Assembly (NCBI RefSeq): GCF_027596085.1
Contig: NC_072470.1
Location: 3,408,188 to 3,472,187, forward strand
DNA: 64,000 nt
DNA from: Anoplopoma fimbria
Taxonomy: Eukaryota; Chordata; Actinopteri; Perciformes; Anoplopomatidae
Direction: 5' to 3'
Shown piece after piece: positions 1 to 11,056 of the stretch; position 1 is the first letter of the stretch, and each line of letters opens with the position of its first letter. Below the pieces are notes generated by a model, which was not told the DNA's origin, searched no databases, and saw nothing but the letters and a program-made list of their open reading frames with translations. The translations under genes were made by a program, and so were the position numbers.

Positions 1-299
1 ACTTTCTCCAGCAGGAGTGTTGATGGTGTTGCTGTGGCAGAATGAATAGCGAGCTAGCAGTCTGGTCTGTGCATAGAGACGCTCACATCCAGACACTATT
101 TTACAGGACACGGTATAATTTTACAGAGAAGCCTGGTCTTCGCTTGAGTGCTACATTAACTCTTAATCAGATGGTGTCGTGACATGGCAGGGGTGGTCGG
201 GTTGGCTCGGGTGAGCTGGTCACAAAGACTGCAGTCTTTCCATGGCGGGGAGGAGGGACATGGTGCGGAGGGGCGGCGGAGGGGGGCATTAAAAACCAC

Positions 300-560
300 A
301 GCACTCAGCAACTGAATCCAATCCCTCTAATCCCCGCTGGTATGCCCGAGCCACAAACGCCCATTGGTCTCCGCCTCAATTAGCGCCAATGGGGCCGGTT
401 TGCCGGACAGGTCAGGAGAGCGGCCGAGTTTCTCGCCGTGAATCAACGACTGTACCGTTTTGCAGAAAGAGCAAACAGCCTGCGTCGCTTGTGCGTAATG
501 GGCTGCAGTCGCCCACTGCATTCCTCACATTCTCTACAGGACGAGCAATTTAAAACCCCT
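300..560. promoter_or_regulatory. candidate conserved regulatory element in acvr2a intron 1
   Basis: Repeat-free, balanced composition, unlike the AT-rich flanks. It contains two CCAAT-box words in opposite orientations (CCATTGG near 361 and GCCAATGG near 385), a run of CpGs around 415-440 and an AATTAG homeodomain-type core between the CCAAT words. Small reading frames here resemble no protein I know. The call rests on composition only. Confidence 0.3.
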
Positions 561-2516
561 CGTTATCTCTGGCGGGATACCGTAGAAGGATATGAAAAAT
601 CCCCCAACTCCCCCCCCACCCCACAATCCTCTCTGGGCTTGAATTGTTTGGATTTAGTTGAAGCGTGCGTTAAGTGCCACTTGGGTTTAAAGCTGAACCG
701 TGTATTGAGTTTGCAGTGATATTGTAATATCACAAAGCCTGCAGCATTTTTATAAAACAAGCAATCAATAAGTGAAGTATGAAGAGGGGGGAGGAGGGGG
801 GGCAGAGAGAGGGAGACTGGCAGACAAGCCAAGATATATTTATGTATAAAAATAGTGTAGGTTGAGATTGGTCCTTTGTAAATCCAGTTCAGTGAGAGAT
901 TTCCCATAATCCTCTGCTGTAAAGCTTTTCAGTGTGCTTCAAGCACCAATCACAAGACAAAGCATACTTACAATAAAACCTTTTAAAAACTATTCATATT
1001 GCAAATACCATAACTGGCAGGCTAATCAAAAATATGATACCAGAGCTTCACTTTCATAAGAAAACCAGAGTGAAAGTCTGGAGAACTAAAAGTGAACAAA
1101 AATACCCCATGTGGTCATGGTTAGGTTTCACATGCTGCTGATGTACGTAACTAACGCTCCATTGTGACTCATCTCACGCGGCTCCTCCGCTCAACTCGCT
1201 CCCGTTTGCACTCGCCGGCTTCACATTTGTAGAAAGACAAACCAATAAACGCTGGGAGTCAATAATTCTCCCTCTTTCATCCGTCCAGCAGTCAGACGAC
1301 CTCGCTGACTCCGGCCTCATCTTTATATTTAGTGTAAACTAATGACACATTCTGGTCACGAGGCGCCTCCCAAATAAAAACACCAACACTTGTGTATTTT
1401 TAATTGAGATTATATTACAAGTGCAGTAAGCAAAAAAAATATGACTCCCATGATTGCAGAGAATAAAGTATCTGCATGGTTTATAGTTTTGTTTTTCAGT
1501 ACCAATGATGACTCTGTGATTACCAGACTCTGCTGAGATTTCACAATTCTCTTTACCGTCAGTACTGCTCTGGGAGAAAAACTTGTCAACGAACCAAGAG
1601 TTTCAAGACTGAACAAATCCTCTCTTTACCTCACTGACAAGTTGGATAAGGGCTTGAGCTGCAAGTGCGTTACCAGTGTCAAAAGATATGTCAGCCACAA
1701 GAGCTAAAAAGAGTTATTGAAGGCAAAAAAAACAATGAGACGCTCTTCTATTATACAGATCGTGTGGATCATAGGACAATAAATGTCGGGACAAAGACCT
1801 GTTGATGTTTTTTTCCGTTCATATGGCTGCTGCTCGATGCATCCGAAGTGACATTTGAGGTTTATCAGATAGTAACACAAAGCGACAGCAACAATAACGG
1901 CCGGATAACAAACCCACAATATCAGGAGCAAATGGTGTTCGCCCTCGACACCATTACCCTTTAGTGGTTTTGGTGATAAGGGGGTTAGAGCGACCTTCAT
2001 GACAGCGAGGAATCTTGGCAAGAGACGGACGAAGACGAAGAGGAGGAGGAGGAGGGAGCGTAAAAGCGGGCGAAGACCCTTGAGAGAGCCTGAAACAAGA
2101 GCATGATGAATGTACAGCTCGCAGTTTTTAATCAAGGATCAAAGCCGGGCCTCTCCGTCTGAGCAGCCGGCCTGTCTAGACTGAAACGCTCCCAAGCACA
2201 TAAAGGCAACATCTGCAGGATGCATTAATTACAGTAAAGGACCGATCTGGACCGTTCTCCGGGGTACCGACACGCCAAGCGGTCTGGACCAAGATAAAAT
2301 AGTCCTGTATGTATGAATAGTTTTATCCAAAAAGCTATTAAAGTATATCTATATCTCCAGACTCCAATAGCTCAAGTTAATCACCAAACATCTCAAAGAT
2401 GTTTTTTTTTTCCAACCTTGGACTCACTATCCACCCTATCATTTGTTTTAATTTGACTCAGTAATGGTTGCAGGAGCAATTCATCGACTTCACATTACTG
2501 AGGTGCGCTCGGTCCG
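561..2516. other. intronic DNA, no gene seen
   Basis: Apart from the separately listed segment at 1130-1370, this stretch holds a short G-rich purine run near 784-815 and a purine-rich GAGGAGGAGG run near 2038-2060. Minus-strand reading frames of 114 and 143 codons cross it but have no recognisable domain and look like chance. Confidence 0.6.
1130..1370. promoter_or_regulatory. candidate conserved regulatory element in acvr2a intron 1
   Basis: A stretch richer in CpG than its surroundings (several CpGs between 1175 and 1225), with an AP-1-like TGACTCA word near 1165 and an AATAAACG word near 1243. It contains no repeats and no plausible coding frame. Function is inferred from composition only. 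Confidence 0.25.
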
Positions 2517-2680
2517 CATTTACATTTTAGGCTTTTAGCTGATGCTCTTATTCGCCGTGACTTACAATGAGATGAGCAGGTAGGGTTTGAACCGCCGGGC
2601 TGTGAATGCCTGTAGCGGATGTTCAAACGTGTGACCTTTTGGTTGCAGGTTGAACCCGCTGAACCACCTGTCTCCTATGA
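2517..2680. repeat. degenerate dispersed teleost repeat
   Basis: The words TTTAGCTGATGCTCTTAT, then GTGACTTACAATGAG, then TTTGAACC, and TGACCTTTTGGTTGCAGGTT followed by CCCGCTGAACCACC, occur in the order typical of an abundant ray-finned fish interspersed repeat (usual forms read TTTATCCAAAGCGACTTACA at one end and end in a GGTT...GAACC-type block). This copy carries many substitutions. The family name is not certain without a library search. Confidence 0.55.
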
Positions 2681-5600
2681 CTACACAATTAATCAGAAGT
2701 AAGAAGAAAGTTTATATATGTTCCATTAAAGCACAGGGTCAGCCATGTTCTCTAAGCAGATTTCATTCACACAAACAAAAAGCATGACTCAACAGAGTTG
2801 GGATCGAGAAATAAATCATGTGATTAATTACTATGGCTGCAGCGCTGAGCAGAACAACAGCACAGCTCAAGCAGACACCTCCACTTCCTTCCAAGGAGGT
2901 GAAAGCTGATCAAATATGTGTGTTATTTTAGTCCCTTCACTGCCGGTATAAAAAGATTCAAAGCCTCGCAGCATTTGCAAACAATCCCTTACATTTGCTT
3001 TGACCTGTTTGCCGTATCTCAGATTCATTTCCTGTCATTACTTAACCTCTGAGGTGCTCTTCCAGTGTATTTGTCCTGTGTGGCAATACTCAGAACTGTG
3101 AAACACGGAGCAGGTTGAAACAACCCGCTGCAGCTGAAGAAAAATCCCCCTCAATAGCAATTATGCTGGTTTGATGATTCGTAATTGTAGTGAAAGTTTA
3201 GATAGTCATTTATGTGGTAGGTGTGTTTTTAAGAGGCCTTAGGCCTTTGAAAGCTGCATCATTGTATCATTTCAAAAAGGTCATCTGTCATGGCTTTCAC
3301 ACATGATGAACACGATCAATCAAGTGACTAGAAGTCGATTTATTTTCAATGTAGTTCAGAGAGCAAAGAGACGTCGCCAACACATAGGCAAACACAGAAA
3401 CAGTGATCGTGACTGAACTTTCCAAAGGTCATTAAGCTTAATTAACGGCGGTCTCGTGCAAAATAATTTAGATTAACTTGACTGCAGTTGATCAAAATTT
3501 ACAAGTTCACCACAACCTCTGTTTGCAGAGAAGCTTTGGCTCATAGTTGGGATCGACGGTCAACTCCAAAGTCCTTTTTTTTTAGATTATTATTGACTTC
3601 CACCTTTTCAAAACACCACCGTAAGAGTAACTGACAAACCTGTGTGCATATAAATAAACATACATATCTATACAAAGTTCATCTTCCACTGCATGAATGC
3701 ACACAAATATAACCATCCATGTTGCTGTTCATGTGGCGTGCACAGAGCACAAAACACCTGGCCACAGTCTAAATTTAGGAGGGTCATAATTCCCTTGCAC
3801 AGACCTGGCACCATGCTGTCGTTGGTCACCATTTTACCTCTGTGAACATGAACTAGTACAGTTTTTATGATGCTAAAGCACAGAATGATACACGGCCCTG
3901 GAAGGACGCAGTCTGCCTAGTTGGGCCCGGTGGGACAAACGGAGGCTACATCTGGCCTTAACAAATACACCTGTGCTTTTGGAGCCTAATGCATAATGCA
4001 AGAGAACATATTAGGAATAGATAGGGGGGGGAAATGGGACAGAGCTGGTACCAAGCCTCCTGACCGCTCCAGGAAACACCCAAAACACTGCAGCAGAAGG
4101 GCGGTTTAGTCACAGTCCAAATGGTTTCAACGTACTGACGGAGTTACAAACCTTGTGTGCATTAAATAACCTACTTTTTATGTCCTACTGGTTTCACGCT
4201 TTTAAAAGTAGGTATATGTATTTAAATGTTGTGTAGAAAAAAGGCAGCCTTGAGCCAAAACACATTAAAAAAAAAAAAAGCTCCTTTCAAATTCTTTCAG
4301 TATCTTAAGCTGCACAAATGGAGAAGTTCTTTCCACTCTTTGATCCAACTATCACTTCAGTGCCCTTGTAATGATTTTAAACTATGAAGAGTAAATAATC
4401 AGCCAGCCAGAGTAAACATTAGTTTTGCAGTCAGCTATTAGGAGAGTTTTGAACGGCACAGCTTGTCTTTATTCAAGTTTGAAAACTTAAAAACTTTTTA
4501 TCTAGGTTTCTACATGAACTATTTTGCATTTTAATTGTGCTTAAATAGTTAATTAACTAAGTTAAATAAAACATATTAATCAATTCTTCCAAAGCAGAGT
4601 TCATGTGTGTAAACAATAAAACAACTTCATGAAACTAATCTGATTATTAACTGCATGCTGGAGAAAAAAGGACTCTTTATCTCTTTCAATCCTCCACAAA
4701 AAGGTCAGAGGTCGACTGTAAAACACAGTCAGCGCCTCGCTCTTAAACACTCGGTGACTGGGAGACTTAATCTGGTAGGAGGGACGTCAACCAGTTTGCC
4801 CAGTTAATGCATCTGCTAAATGTTAGTTTTCTCCGGATCAATGGGACAGAACACAGAGTTTGATGTGTAGCAGAGCTGAAACTAAATCATCAGATCTGTT
4901 GTGCTGCTGAGGATTTAAAAAAAAAAAAAAAAAACAGAGCTGCTTCATCCTCGCCATATTGACGTAACCTTATACTGGTGTGCAAGAGGATCAATGTCTG
5001 TGTGAAACTGCTGCAGTGTACAAAACAAGGAGGCCAAACGTTGAGACAAAAGCACGAGACTTGACTTATCCATCCATCAGTGTCCGCGGAGGATGCATGC
5101 AGAAACATAAACAGCCATTACCACCCACATTACCAGCAAAAATAGTTTGCACTATTACACCGGGCTACGACCTCTACAGCGAGTGGTTGATTGCTGGAGC
5201 GGCGTTCAGAGCATGTCAGAGGAAGAGGAGGAACAGGCCACGGCCTTGTTGCTTCAACTTAGACCCATTTATTCTCATTATCTTATTAGGATAAATGAGG
5301 CGGTCACAGGGTCAAACGGTCAGGGCTCTTATCAACCGTATAAAATAAACAGAAGCTATAGCTTACTCATAGTGGGCGTAATTTACTGTGACATGGATAT
5401 GATTGATTGTTATTATTTAATGCATGTGTGACACACTATTTCTGACACCAAATGGGAAACATTGAGGCTAAAATAAGATTTTTCACCACGTTTATTGTCT
5501 AATCACCTCTAAGTATCTCCTCGCCCTCAGCTCACCGCCACATCTAATCTGACAGGATCTTAACGTGCCATAACTTGTGACGCATCGCAGAAAATATTTA

Positions 5601-6345
5601 CCTATTTGCAATTCAAGCTCACATGAGATTCGCGGCGGAGGTCTCATTTCACGTTATCAGTTCCTTGGGAGTAAAATGTCACTTTTCAGTTCAGCAGAAG
5701 AGTGTTTTCTTTTAAAAACGCAGCCTCGAGAAGCAAAACTTACACAAGAAGCCCATTTACTATCCTGTCACATCAACTCTGGCAGACAACCTTGACCCGC
5801 CATGTGTTACAGCAGCATTTACACATGCCAGCATGGCTCAAAACACTGGGCAGCTGCTGGATGCAACCTTAAACCGGGTCAAACTTCACATCTATAACCT
5901 TTTTTTCATGCACACTGACACGCTCTATTCCAAAAATAATAGCATATTACAAAAGCAAGTCATGTCTGGCTTTAAAAGCTTAATGAGGCAACTTAGAAAA
6001 AACATGTAAGAAGGGAATCTTATAAACTTCATATAGTATGCTAATGCCTAACCACATTTGTAGAATCAATTTATCAATGACTTGTCTGAAAATTGGTTGA
6101 TAATTTAAGCATTTCATTTGCAAAAACACTGAACAATTCCTTAAAAAGGTTCATATTTTGTGGTTGTAAGTAGGGCTGTACCTACTTTAAAATGACGTGT
6201 ATACAACCACAATAACAAAAACATCTATTTTTTCCATTTGTTTAAGGGGGATGATGTCATTAAATATGTCGGCGGACATTCAAAGCTTCATTTTAAAATG
6301 TAAATAGAGGTTTTGAACGTAAAGAAACTACATTGGGTAAGGCCC
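2681..6345. other. intronic DNA, nothing recognised
   Basis: AT-rich single-copy sequence with short A runs (12-18 bases) and no splice-bounded open frame matching the acvr2a extracellular domain. The 93-104 codon frames around 4980-5430 share no features with known proteins and overlap each other. Confidence 0.6.
4917..4934. repeat. poly-A run (18 bases)
   Basis: Eighteen consecutive A bases. On the minus strand this gives the F-rich segment of a spurious 72-codon frame. Confidence 0.95.
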
Positions 6346-6662
6346 TAGCTGCAAAAAACTATTGATTTATCAGTGATTAATCTGTCGAATACCTGATTGT
6401 TAGGTCTCTAAAATATGGAGAAAAATAACAATAACAAGTTCACAGAGCGAGTCAAGAAATCTTCTAACTGAGCGTTGTGTCCAAACAACAGTGCAAAACT
6501 TAATGTATTTAATTTACTATGATATAAGATGAACTAAAACATGAAACCTTCACATTTCAGAGGCTGAAACCAGCAATCTGTTTGGCATTTTGCCTTAAAA
6601 CAACAGTTAATCAATCACAATTGTTGCCAATTCATTTGTGTGAATCGACAAATACTTTAAGC
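6346..6662. repeat. degenerate dispersed teleost repeat with terminal ATTAATC/GATTAAT words
   Basis: Starts with ATTGATTTATCAGTGATTAA, then CTGTCGAATA and TTAGGTCTCTAAAAT. It continues with TGTGTCCAAACAACAG, TTTACTATGATATAAGA, CACATTTCAGAGGCTGAAAC and a closing TTAATCAATCACAATTGTTG. This succession of words is the core of a very common percomorph interspersed repeat whose ends are rich in TCGATTAATC. It is an old copy with many mismatches, and the exact family is unresolved. Confidence 0.6.
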
Positions 6663-8288
6663 TTAAGTCATTTTAAACTGAAAAATGCGTCATTGGTTCC
6701 TGGACACATTACTTCTAAGGAGCCGTATCACTTCCTGTCTGATTAAATGTACATGACTAACACCAGAATTTTATATGACCAAAAAAGGCTCCTGTGCATT
6801 TGTAAGTCTCTCAGCGTTATCTTGAATATATATTTTGTCATGTTGCAATGGGCCTCATCAAATAACCCCCTCTGGTCGAGGCGCCCTGCCTTTATCTGAG
6901 GTTTCTCTTGGCGTCGTCTTGAACTGTGCCAACTCAACTGGGATTTCTTGAAGGATTATTATTCCACCTCAAGTAGGAACCATTCATTTAGCCACTTCAG
7001 ACGGTAATGAGCGAGAGGAATAATCATCTGCTGCACTGTGCAATAAAGACAGCACCTGGCTTACACTCCAACCAATCCCAACTATTACCGTACTTCAGCA
7101 GCCGTTTCATTTCTACTCAAGCGCTCAAAGACACCCAAGGGCTCACTGTAAAAGGACAATTCCACTGCGACTTGAGGTTTTCATTTTACCGTTTCTATTT
7201 CTTAAGTCTTAATTGGAAGGGCTTTTACGCGGGTGCACTGGATGTTTTATAAGCAAGGTCTTTCAATGCAATTTATTCCAAAGCGATACAGAAAACCTGT
7301 TTTTTTAAGTCGTAGAAGCACGCAAATAATACGCTTTAATAATCTAAATTCTAATATGCATATATAGGAATACATGTAGGGAAAACCTGCCTCCAGGTCA
7401 GATTTCTGTCAATCATAATCCAGTCAAACCAACAGATCAAGAAAAGTGAAACGATTGCATCTTATTTAGGGCGTTACAAAAATAAACAGAAGGTGAACTA
7501 TTCGTCACCTTTCTCTCATGTGATGAATAAACATCACAGCATATTCAGGTATTCTGACACTTCTCAGTTTCCCGCTTGAATTTAGATTTTGCTGACCCAG
7601 AAGAGGAAGACTGCCTGGTCCTACACGTCACCATGGACCCTTCTGGTTGCATGTGAGGACAGACCGTCTCATTTGAGGAGGGGGAGGGAGGAAAAACCGT
7701 AATAATCTGGACAATTAAACTGTAAACTTTAACAATACAAGCATCAAAGTGATGGATTCTTTTTGACAGTGATGTTAAGCTTGCATTTCGAAGAAAAGAT
7801 CTGGTCTAGTTAAAAACTGCAAACACCTTTTGGCAGGAAGGAAGCATGACGGAAATGTCTTTTGATGTTTTGAACCAGTACGAGCAGATCACACAAGATA
7901 AAAAAATGCCTATATGCACAAAAATAAGTCCTCCTGGGTCGTCCCCTTTCAGCTTACTATCACCTCACTGACCCCGCTGACATTCATTATGCATCCACCC
8001 CTGGGAAATGAGGACACATAAAGAATGTTCTCCAACAGAACGCCTGGAAATTGCTCTGCTGCAAAGAGGTTTGCCACTTTAATGTTATATAATAAACATT
8101 ATTATACCTGAATGTGCTGTAAACCTGCTTCACCTACCAGGGTAGTTTCCCCATGACCTTTAGGGCCAATATATATTTGATTAGTTATGAAAGGACTGAA
8201 GATAAAGAGCATTTGAAGGCAGATTTTTCTATTAATATTGTCTATTTGTGATGCTCCCATGCTCAGCTTTACCAAATCTACTTCATAT
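6663..8288. other. intronic DNA, nothing recognised
   Basis: Single-copy AT-rich sequence. Short frames (64-81 codons) have no domain features. No splice-flanked acvr2a-like exon was seen on the minus strand. Confidence 0.6.
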
Positions 8289-8817
8289 GAGCCCAATCTG
8301 ATGTCATATATGACTTTTGTTATTAATTATGTACGTCTTTCCTGCAAGTTTGGATGCAACAGAAGATGAAATAGTCACACAAAGAGTCCTCCTGTTGGAT
8401 TTAAGCTTAAAACCCCAATTTGTGTCCCATAAGACGCCCTACTTCAAGGACCCCTTGAGGTCCCAATGCCCCCATCTTGGAGCCCAATCTGATGTCATAT
8501 ATGACTTTTGTTATTAATTGTGTATGTCTTTCCTGCAGGTTTTGATGCAACAGAAGATAAAAGTCACACAAAGAGTCCTCCTGTTGGAATTAAGCTTAAA
8601 ACCCCAATTTGTGTCCCATAAGACACCAGTATCCCAATGCCCCCATCTTGGAGCCCAATCTGATGTCATATATGACTTTTGTTATTAATTATGTACGTCT
8701 TTCCTGCAAGTTTGGAGGCAACAGAAGATAAAATAGTCACACAAAGAGGTTGGAATTAAGCTTAAAACCCCAATTTGTGTCCCATAAGACACCCGTCTCC
8801 CAATACCCCCATCTTGG
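8289..8817. repeat. three-copy tandem repeat, unit about 167-191 bp
   Basis: Units begin with GAGCCCAATCTGATGTCATA at about 8289, 8480 and 8651, and each ends in CCCCCATCTTGGA (third unit ACCCCCATCTTGGA). Shared internal words are TTTCCTGCA(A/G)GTTT, CAACAGAAGAT, CACACAAAGAG, TTAAGCTTAAAACCCC and TGTCCCATAAGAC. The first unit carries about 20 extra bases near 8445-8465; the third lacks part of the middle. Divergence between units is only a few percent, so the duplication is recent. It sits about 200 bp inside intron 1, just downstream of the first coding exon. Confidence 0.92.
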
Positions 8818-9007
8818 ACTCACTACTGGGATGAAATGCAGAGGAAGGCCATCAATAGTGAGGCGGACTGGCAGAGGGGTATTTCCCCCCCTTTTCTCCC
8901 CATTGCATCCTCCACAGATGCAGTGGAGCCATGTGTTGCACCCTGCAGAGGTAACAATGAGCATTACAGTGACAATAATCCATGCATATACCACCACACA
9001 CACCCAC

Positions 9008-9062
9008 CTGAAGAGCAGGAGATGAGGAAAACGGCGAAGGCCAGTTTGGTGGCGTCTCCCAT
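9008..9062 (-). CDS. acvr2a: acvr2a first coding exon (signal peptide of activin receptor type-2A)
   Basis: Activin receptor type-2A is a single-pass membrane serine/threonine kinase that binds activins and related TGF-beta ligands, then recruits and phosphorylates type I receptors that signal through SMAD2/3. Reading the minus strand from 9062, 18 codons give MGDATKLAFAVFLISCSS, followed by one base before a GT splice donor (intron begins GTGGGTG at 9007). The segment is a signal peptide: short polar start, Lys at residue 6, a hydrophobic core and small residues near the expected cleavage point. The human ACVR2A start, as I recall it, differs only at residues 3-4, and its first intron also falls after the Ser-Ser, in phase 1, splitting a glycine codon. 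This ATG has a strong context (A at -3, G at +4). An out-of-frame ATG lies 7 bases upstream in a weak context. Later exons are outside the window. Which fish paralogue (aa or ab) cannot be decided. Confidence 0.93.
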
Positions 9063-9609
9063 TTTCCATCCGAATATGATCCTCTGACTAGAAAGAGAAT
9101 ACAAAAATCAAAACAACAACAACAACAAAAAAAAAAAAAAAAAAAAAGAGTCAAATCAAATGTCTTGCTGCTCCAGAGAGCATTGTCTTTGCATGTTTTT
9201 AAAAAAAGAAAAATATCCAGAATATGTCCAGGTAATGCAACCAAAAATAAAAAAATAAAAAAATTAAAAAGGGAGGAAGAGGAGGGGTGAGGAAGAGGAA
9301 GAGATGGAGGCTGGAGGTATGTGTCCAGGTTTCAGGCCGGGGCTGTCATGCACCTGCACATGTCTGCAGCATTGTGAGGACCCACGTGTTCACCGGTTGT
9401 TGTGGGACCAGCGGAGCGCAGAGCCGAGCCACAGCCGGGCAGGGCGCACATCCATCGGACTGGAAATCACGCTCTCACCGCTCTCCAAACACACCCCCTC
9501 CGCATAGTTTATAATAATATTATTAATGCTTTCAAAGCTCCTGCAGAGTATGCATGCGTGTGTGGATATAAATGTGCAAAAAAAATGGTTTTTGGTGTAC
9601 TCCTGAGCC
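9063..9609 (-). promoter_or_regulatory. acvr2a: acvr2a 5' UTR, possibly containing a short intron
   Basis: Lies immediately upstream of the acvr2a start codon on the minus strand. About 25 bases before the ATG there is a strong splice-acceptor-like signal on the minus strand: a long T-rich tract (the complement of the A run at 9127-9148) and then TTCTCTTTCTAG, with AG at 9089-9088. A donor-like AGCG/GTGAGA lies on the minus strand with its GT at 9478-9477. Together they could bound a 5' UTR intron of about 391 bp (9478-9088). Alternatively the whole region is continuous 5' UTR. Frames translating as runs of F and C here are artefacts of the T-rich tract. Confidence 0.5.
9127..9148. repeat. 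poly-A run (22 bases) preceded by AAC repeats
   Basis: Five AAC-type units at about 9113-9126 lead into 22 consecutive A bases. On the acvr2a strand this reads as poly-T and could serve as a polypyrimidine tract for the acceptor-like site at 9088. Confidence 0.95.
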
Positions 9610-9985
9610 TGGAAGAATGAGTTTTGAGTGCGATAGTCCGGGCGAACCACCGCGGCGGCCGAACCACCGCTTGCGTCGTCTGCGTCTCCCTCCGCGCGGC
9701 GTGATCTCCGCTCCAAAGTAGGCCGGAACAACCCCGTAATAACGCGAATGAACGAGTGGGGAAAACGTGTTTATGTGTCAGCAATAACCAGCAGAGTCTA
9801 GGGTAATCCGTGTAGCTAAATGCCGTCGAGTTTAAGGGAGAAGCTGGCTTTCTTTTTCTCCACCTCCTAGTCCGTCTCCTCCTCGCCTCCTCTGGTCGGG
9901 ACGATTTTCAAGATGGCGTCGCTGCTCCGTGCGGCAAGCTAGGCGAACTCGCAGGCGAAGCTTCTGGTGCGGCCTTTCAAAATAA
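9610..9985 (-). promoter_or_regulatory. acvr2a: CpG-rich acvr2a promoter / transcription start region
   Basis: The densest CpG cluster in the left half of the window, with many CpGs at 9620-9735 and 9830-9970, flanked on the right by very AT-rich repeat DNA. Its place 0.55-0.9 kb upstream of the acvr2a ATG makes it the expected promoter. Vertebrate ACVR2A promoters are CpG-island type. I could not locate a TATA box. The exact start site is undetermined. Confidence 0.7.
9909..9920 (+). promoter_or_regulatory. YY1-type motif in the acvr2a promoter
   Basis: CAAGATGGCGTC matches the YY1 consensus core AAGATGGCGGC except for one base. Such sites are usually within about 100 bp of transcription starts. 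The motif is on the plus strand, opposite to acvr2a, so it may mark divergent transcription. The ATG in it opens only a 9-codon frame (MASLLRAAS, then stop). Confidence 0.5.
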
Positions 9986-10023
9986 AAGGTCAAATGGAAA
10001 GCGTGATTATATTCAATTTACCA

Positions 10024-10639
10024 GCTAACCAGAAGTGCAAAAGAAGCAGTAAAGGTGGAATGTGCTATACATATACATATATACAATAAATACAAATTAT
10101 TTTTTTTATTCTATTTTTATTTGTATTTAAGATAATAATCCTTTAAAGTATAAAGAAGACAAGATAAAATAATAATATAATAATAATAATCTAATTTTAA
10201 CTATTTTAACTATTTTAAAAAAAGAAAATTTTTTAACTATTTGCACAGTGTAGAAATATTTTTATTCAAATATAAATTTTTTTATTTTTATTTATTGTAT
10301 AATATGTTTTATTTATTGACACCTGAATTTCCCCCATAGGGATCAATAAAGGAATATAATAATAATAATAATAGATCAATTACAGATAAATAATAATAAT
10401 AATAGATAAATAACAGTATGAGTAGTATATATGAAATGCAAGATATATACAGTGTATATATATATATATATAGTGCACACAAGAGACATAGTAGAAGAAG
10501 ACAAGATAAAAAAAAAAATGAAAAAAAAAACAAAACAAGTATTATAAATAAGCAATAAAATAAATAAAATTTTTAAAAAAAACAGTAGAAAAACAACAAT
10601 AACTGAAATATTATATTTACAGACAAAAAAAAAACTATT
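10024..10639. repeat. retroelement-derived repeat cluster, copy 1
   Basis: AT-rich sequence starting AGCTAACCAGAAGTGCAAAA and containing ACACCTGAATTTCCCCCATA, GGATCAATAAAGGAATATAA and a trailing ATA-rich microsatellite (10350-10410). A G/CAATTTCCCC..GGATCAATAAAG end followed by a short tandem repeat is the typical 3' tail of abundant fish non-LTR-derived repeats. A (TA)n run is at 10455-10472. No reverse transcriptase reading frame is present. Confidence 0.65.
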
Positions 10640-10950
10640 TTAACTTTTTTTTTTGACTATTATTGCACAGTGTAATGTGTAATGTATTGCACAGGTTTTT
10701 ATTGTCATGTTATTATTGTCATGTGGTCTGCTGGGAGATTTATTGTATAATATGTTGTATTTGTTATCTGTTTCTATGTAGTTGAGCTGCTGCAACACCT
10801 GAATTTCCTCCATGGGGATCAATAAAGGAATATAATAATAATAATAGATAAATAATAATAATAAAAAAAATAACAGTATGAGTAGTATATATGAAATGCA
10901 AGATATATACAGTATATATATATATATATATATATAGTCTAAACTATATA
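10640..10950. repeat. retroelement-derived repeat cluster, copy 2
   Basis: Contains ATTGCACAGTGTAATGTGTA, GTCATGTGGTCTGCTGGGAG, GAGCTGCTGCAACACCTGAA, TTTCCTCCATGGGGATCAAT and AAAGGAATATAATAATAATA, then a (TA)n run at 10913-10936. This is the same 3' tail as copy 1, and 10794-10995 is nearly identical to 11211-11413, so the block was duplicated locally. Confidence 0.7.
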
Positions 10951-11040
10951 CAGTACCAGTCAAAAGTTTGGACACACCTTCTCATTCAATGGTTTTTCTT
11001 TCTTTTTATTTTTTTCTACATTGTAGATTAATATTGAAGA
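10951..11040. mobile_element. truncated left end of the Tc1/mariner-like short element
   Basis: The first about 90 bases match the element at 11371-11603, beginning CAGTACCAGTCAAAAGTTTG. The match stops after TTAATATTGAAGA, where the sequence switches to a copy of the 10024 block (CCAGAAGTGCAAAAGAAGCA). No right terminal inverted repeat is attached. Confidence 0.85.
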
Positions 11041-11056
11041 AATGCAGTTTTAGCAT

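Larger units (their letters stand above)
1..9007 (-). other. acvr2a: acvr2a intron 1 (5' part only)
   Basis: The stretch downstream of the first acvr2a exon on the minus strand. I looked for the cysteine-rich ligand-binding exon 2 and found nothing like it on the minus strand, so the intron is at least 9.0 kb and runs off the window's left edge. A very long first intron is normal for this gene. It contains two candidate regulatory segments, two degenerate dispersed repeats, homopolymer A runs and a three-copy tandem repeat, each listed separately. Confidence 0.85.

Noticed and set aside
8852..9244. 130-codon minus-strand frame overlapping the acvr2a exon
   Set aside because: Different frame from the signal peptide; its F and C runs come from poly-T and GTT repeats. 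Shadow of the real exon and its UTR.
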